9,609 bases of DNA from Bacteroidales bacterium (GTDB lineage Bacteria; Bacteroidota; Bacteroidia; Bacteroidales; ML635J-15), in assembly GCA_017997855.1 (NCBI GenBank), contig JAGOEF010000046.1:1-9609 (forward strand), written 5' to 3'. Position numbers and translations under genes: made by a program. The notes below the pieces were generated by a model. That model did no database searches, was not told where the DNA came from, and saw nothing but the letters and a program-made list of their open reading frames with translations. Within the stretch, counting starts at the first letter, position 1, and each line of letters opens with the position of its first letter. Of this stretch, positions 7,453 through 9,609 are shown in pieces.

Positions 7453-8320
7453 CCAAAAAATATCCATACGTTTTTTCGATGATCGGGAGGTTCGGGCACT
7501 GTGGGATGAGCAAAACGCCAAGTGGTGGTTCTCGGTGGTCGACGTTGTAGCCGTTCTCACCGGCCAGGACGACTATACCAAAACACGTAATTACTGGAAA
7601 TATTTAAAAGCCAAATTAAAGAACGAAAAAAGTGAGTTGGTTAGTGCCACTACCCAACTGAAACTATTAGCCAGCGACGGCAAACGATATGTCACAGATA
7701 TGCTCGACTACAACGGAATTGTTGCCTTAGGCAAGGAATTCCCGGGCAAAAAAGCCAACCGGTTTATCGATTGGTTTACCTTTAGCGACGAAAGTATTGA
7801 TGTGAAAAGTAAATCCAAGGCGTATGCCCTGTTTGAGAGCTCTTTTATCGACAGTATTGAAGTTGGAACAAGCAAGGGATTACAGCAGATACATGCCTAT
7901 TTGTTTGGCGGTTTGTATGATTTTGCCGGACAAATCAGGCAAAAAAACATTTCGAAAGGTGGTTTCCAATTTGCAGCATCTCACTTCCTTGGCGACACAT
8001 TAAAACAAATTGAAGGAATGCCCGAAAATTCGTTGGACGAAATTGTAGAGAAATATGTAGAGATGAACATAGCTCATCCATTTATGGAAGGCAATGGTCG
8101 GAGCACCCGAGTCTGGCTTGATCTGATAATGAAAAAACGCATAAAAAAATGCGTGGACTGGAGTAAAATTGGTAAAACCGAATACATGAACGCAATGGTT
8201 CAGAGTTCTCAGGACGATAGCACCTTGAAGCAATTATTAATAAACGCCTTAACAAACCAAATCGATAGCCACGAAATGTTCATGAAGGGAATTGACTACT
8301 CGTATTATTTTGAAGAGTGA
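7442..8320 (+). CDS. Fic-domain protein (probable adenylyltransferase) with N-terminal Bro-N-like domain
   Basis: The 292-residue product has two parts. Residues about 6-115 resemble the Bro-N/prophage-antirepressor-like domain of many Bacteroidota proteins (WWFSVVDVVAVLT at 28-40, NYWKYLKAKLK at 50-60, SDGKRYVTDMLD at 78-89). Residues about 125-292 form a Fic domain: DFAGQIRQKNISKG at 160-173 (flap region) and the full catalytic motif HPFMEGNGRSTR at 212-223, with His212 and Arg223 present. Fic enzymes usually transfer AMP from ATP to a Ser, Thr or Tyr hydroxyl on a target protein. The C-terminus reads SYYFEE (287-292), matching the class III inhibitory motif (S/T)xxxE(G/N) except for Glu at the last place; Glu291 would be the inhibitory glutamate. 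Class III members need no separate antitoxin, and none is seen nearby. A good promoter lies upstream and a strong terminator downstream, so it is probably monocistronic. The target is unknown. Confidence 0.9.
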   Translation: MSSSQKISIRFFDDREVRALWDEQNAKWWFSVVDVVAVLTGQDDYTKTRNYWKYLKAKLKNEKSELVSATTQLKLLASDGKRYVTDMLDYNGIVALGKEFPGKKANRFIDWFTFSDESIDVKSKSKAYALFESSFIDSIEVGTSKGLQQIHAYLFGGLYDFAGQIRQKNISKGGFQFAASHFLGDTLKQIEGMPENSLDEIVEKYVEMNIAHPFMEGNGRSTRVWLDLIMKKRIKKCVDWSKIGKTEYMNAMVQSSQDDSTLKQLLINALTNQIDSHEMFMKGIDYSYYFEE

Positions 8321-8411
8321 GGAATGAGGAATGTTTGAAGGTTTTCCACCCACTGATAGTAACTGGCACATAACTCTGAGCTGATAAACTGATAAAGTGA
8401 TAATTTACCAA

Positions 8412-8456
8412 CTCAAAACTTCGGCAAAACAGATTGGATTTTGCCGAAGTTTTGGG
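8412..8456. terminator. Strong hairpin terminator after the Fic gene
   Basis: A perfect 15-bp stem (AAAACTTCGGCAAAA at 8415-8429 against TTTTGCCGAAGTTTT at 8439-8453) has a 9-nt loop. C-G pairs at 8414/8454 and 8412/8456, with a wobble between them, extend it to 18 pairs. The stem's own A and T ends give only four trailing Ts, followed by Gs, so release is likely but not textbook. It could work in both directions. Confidence 0.8.
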
Positions 8457-8472
8457 GGAGTATAACGCGTGA

Positions 8473-8540
8473 TTAGCGTATTGCTACAGTTCGAAATAAT
8501 ACACCTTCACGCTGTGATAAACTTCTAAAGAATACGCTAA
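8473..8540. repeat. 10-bp inverted repeat in the nuclease upstream region
   Basis: TTAGCGTATT at 8473-8482 is the exact reverse complement of AATACGCTAA at 8531-8540, with 48 nt between. It could form a long-range stem in RNA or be a paired protein site. No function is known to me. Confidence 0.55.
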
Positions 8541-8551
8541 AAAACTTTTAT

Positions 8552-8570
8552 AGCGACACGTATTGTCGCT
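8552..8570. promoter_or_regulatory. Operator-like dyad upstream of the nuclease promoter
   Basis: AGCGACA (8552-8558) and TGTCGCT (8564-8570) are perfect inverted 7-mers around a 5-nt centre. The dyad ends 23 nt before the -7 box, next to where the -33 element should lie. It could be a repressor site or a short hairpin. The stem is followed by only a short T stretch, so a terminator is less likely. Confidence 0.4.
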
Positions 8571-8593
8571 TTCGAATCGTTCATTTGCCAATA

Positions 8594-8601
8594 TAATTTT
8601 G
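8594..8601 (+). promoter_or_regulatory. Promoter -7 box for the DUF2779-type gene
   Basis: TAATTTTG matches TAnnTTTG exactly and lies 27 nt before the ATG at 8629, giving a leader of about 20 nt. A clear -33 TTG at normal spacing is missing; the nearest TTG (8563-8565) is 28 nt away, inside the dyad. Confidence 0.45.
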
Positions 8602-8628
8602 TAAACTTGAACTTTAAAAATCAAGCCC

Positions 8629-9609
8629 ATGCTATCAAAATCGAAATACACCCGCGGAATGAACTGCAACAAGTCGTTGTGGCTGTATGTGCACAAAAAA
8701 GACGAACAGGTTATTGACGCTACCACACAGGCAATATTTACGCAAGGAACCAATGTGGGGCAATTGGCTCAGGCGTATTTTCCGGATGGTAAAATGGCTG
8801 TACTCGAAGATTATCCGGGATATCAATCGGCAAAACGAACTCTTGAGTTTATTGAGCAGGGCGTTGAAACCATTTATGAAGCCACTTTTATTTATGATGA
8901 TACCCTGGTTGCCATCGACCTGTTGCACAAAGAAAACGGACGCTGGCACCTCTACGAAGTGAAAAGCACCAATGATACTAAGCCCGAACATATAAAAGAT
9001 GTGGCAGTGCAGTATTATGTGGCTGTTGGTGCCGGACTCGATCTGGCCGATGCCTCGGTGATGCATTTCGACAGGAATTATGTGCGACATGGTGCCATTG
9101 AAGTACAAAAATTATTTAAGCACGGCAGTGTACTGAAACACATACTCCCACTTCAGGAAAACATCGGTAACGATTTATATAAGCTGAAGGAAATGTTGAA
9201 AGCCGGAGAACCCATTGTTGAAATGGGAACGCAATGCAAATTGCCCTATAGCTGCGACTTTGCCGAATATTGCAAAAAACTTCGTCCACCAGTTGAAGCT
9301 GAAGAGGCTCCGGCACTCAGCAAGGACCCTGAAATACAAGTTCAGGAAATCCGCAACTTTGTAAGCCGGTTGAAATACCCCTTGTGTCATCTCGACTTCG
9401 AAACCTTACAACCGGGTGTTCCCATGTTCGACGAATCGTCGCCATACCAGCAAATTGCATTTCAGTACTCCATTCATATCCAAGCAGAAAAAGGTGGTCC
9501 GATAACGCATCGTGAATACCTTGCCGAGAGCAATCCGGATATAGACCCTAGAATCGGACTGATTAGGCAAATGATCGAAGACACGAAATCTGCAGCTACC
9601 ATATTGACC
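8629..9609 (+). CDS. DUF2779-type protein: Cas4-like Fe-S nuclease plus DEDD-like exonuclease domain, 3' end outside the window
   Basis: The frame is open from ATG 8629 to the window end (327 codons), so the gene is cut. The start (MLSKSKYTRGMNCNKSLWLY) is typical of DUF2779 proteins. Residues 1-216 look like a Cas4/RecB-type PD-(D/E)XK nuclease: Asp97 in VAID, Glu110-Val-Lys112 in YEVKS, and Gln128-Tyr-Tyr after it. A 1+3 cysteine set (Cys13; Cys203, Cys209, Cys215 in CKLPYSCDFAEYC) is arranged as in Cas4, AddB and Dna2, where it binds a 4Fe-4S cluster. After a linker (about 217-240), HLDFET (Asp256, Glu258) looks like motif I of a DEDD/RNase H-fold exonuclease, and the visible end (ATILT) fits the approach to motif II. 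The substrate is presumably nucleic acid. Family assignment is from memory of the N-terminal and Fe-S signatures. There are no cas genes nearby, so this is not a CRISPR Cas4 as such. Confidence 0.82.
   Translation, partial: MLSKSKYTRGMNCNKSLWLYVHKKDEQVIDATTQAIFTQGTNVGQLAQAYFPDGKMAVLEDYPGYQSAKRTLEFIEQGVETIYEATFIYDDTLVAIDLLHKENGRWHLYEVKSTNDTKPEHIKDVAVQYYVAVGAGLDLADASVMHFDRNYVRHGAIEVQKLFKHGSVLKHILPLQENIGNDLYKLKEMLKAGEPIVEMGTQCKLPYSCDFAEYCKKLRPPVEAEEAPALSKDPEIQVQEIRNFVSRLKYPLCHLDFETLQPGVPMFDESSPYQQIAFQYSIHIQAEKGGPITHREYLAESNPDIDPRIGLIRQMIEDTKSAATILT

Larger units (their letters stand above)
8321..8628. other. Intergenic stretch holding terminator, dyads and promoter
   Basis: This 308-nt stretch has no credible gene. 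In order it holds short TGATAA repeats at 8-nt spacing (8382-8403), the Fic terminator (8412-8456), a 10-bp inverted repeat (8473-8482 and 8531-8540), a 7-bp dyad (8552-8570) and the -7 box of the nuclease gene (8594-8601). Confidence 0.7.

Noticed and set aside
8382..8403. Three TGATAA repeats at 8-nt spacing as possible iterons
   Set aside because: They are too short and low in complexity, in an AT-rich spacer with no replication gene nearby.
8635..9108. Long minus-strand reading frame (157 codons) under the DUF2779-type gene
   Set aside because: It is a shadow of the plus-strand gene, which shows clear family motifs; the minus-strand product has none.
8629..9609. CRISPR-associated Cas4
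   Set aside because: No cas1, cas2 or repeat array is seen in the window, and the protein continues into a second nuclease-like domain typical of DUF2779 proteins.

Overview
The window looks like a stretch of chromosome from a member of the Bacteroidota, possibly Bacteroidales-like. The support is moderate GC, weak or absent Shine-Dalgarno sequences with A-rich leaders, intergenic TAnnTTTG boxes typical of the Bacteroidota housekeeping sigma factor, and protein types common in that phylum. I see no rRNA, tRNA, CRISPR array, IS element or attachment site.

Layout. (1) Positions 1-2951, plus strand: the 3' part of a long ankyrin-repeat gene, overlapping by 4 nt a gene for a probably exported HSL-type alpha/beta hydrolase. 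A strong bidirectional terminator follows. (2) 3019-4476, minus strand: a complete M20C aminoacyl-histidine dipeptidase (PepD) with all metal ligands and catalytic residues present. (3) 4536-5591, plus: an exported protein with two thioredoxin folds, one with a WCGWC active site and one in which both cysteines are replaced. (4) 5706-7116, plus: a probable two-gene operon of a YegS/diacylglycerol-kinase-type lipid kinase and a small single-HKD phospholipase D-family protein, with a good promoter in front. (5) 7117-7441: a non-coding or doubtful stretch ending in a promoter. (6) 7442-8320, plus: a Fic protein with an N-terminal Bro-N-like domain and a C-terminal class III-type inhibitory motif. 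A very strong hairpin terminator follows. (7) 8629 to the window end, plus: the start of a DUF2779-type protein in which a Cas4-like iron-sulfur PD-(D/E)XK nuclease precedes a putative DEDD exonuclease domain. Its 5' flank carries a dyad and a long-range inverted repeat.

Most genes look like independent housekeeping or accessory functions. The only linked pairs are ankyrin/hydrolase (4-nt overlap) and lipid kinase/PLD protein (7-nt gap). Fic and the DUF2779 nuclease are neighbours, but a terminator and a separate promoter stand between them, so I do not claim one system. The points most worth following up are the Bro-N/Fic fusion, the two-domain DUF2779 nuclease, the catalytically degenerate thioredoxin copy, and the roughly 195-residue super-repeat in the ankyrin protein.
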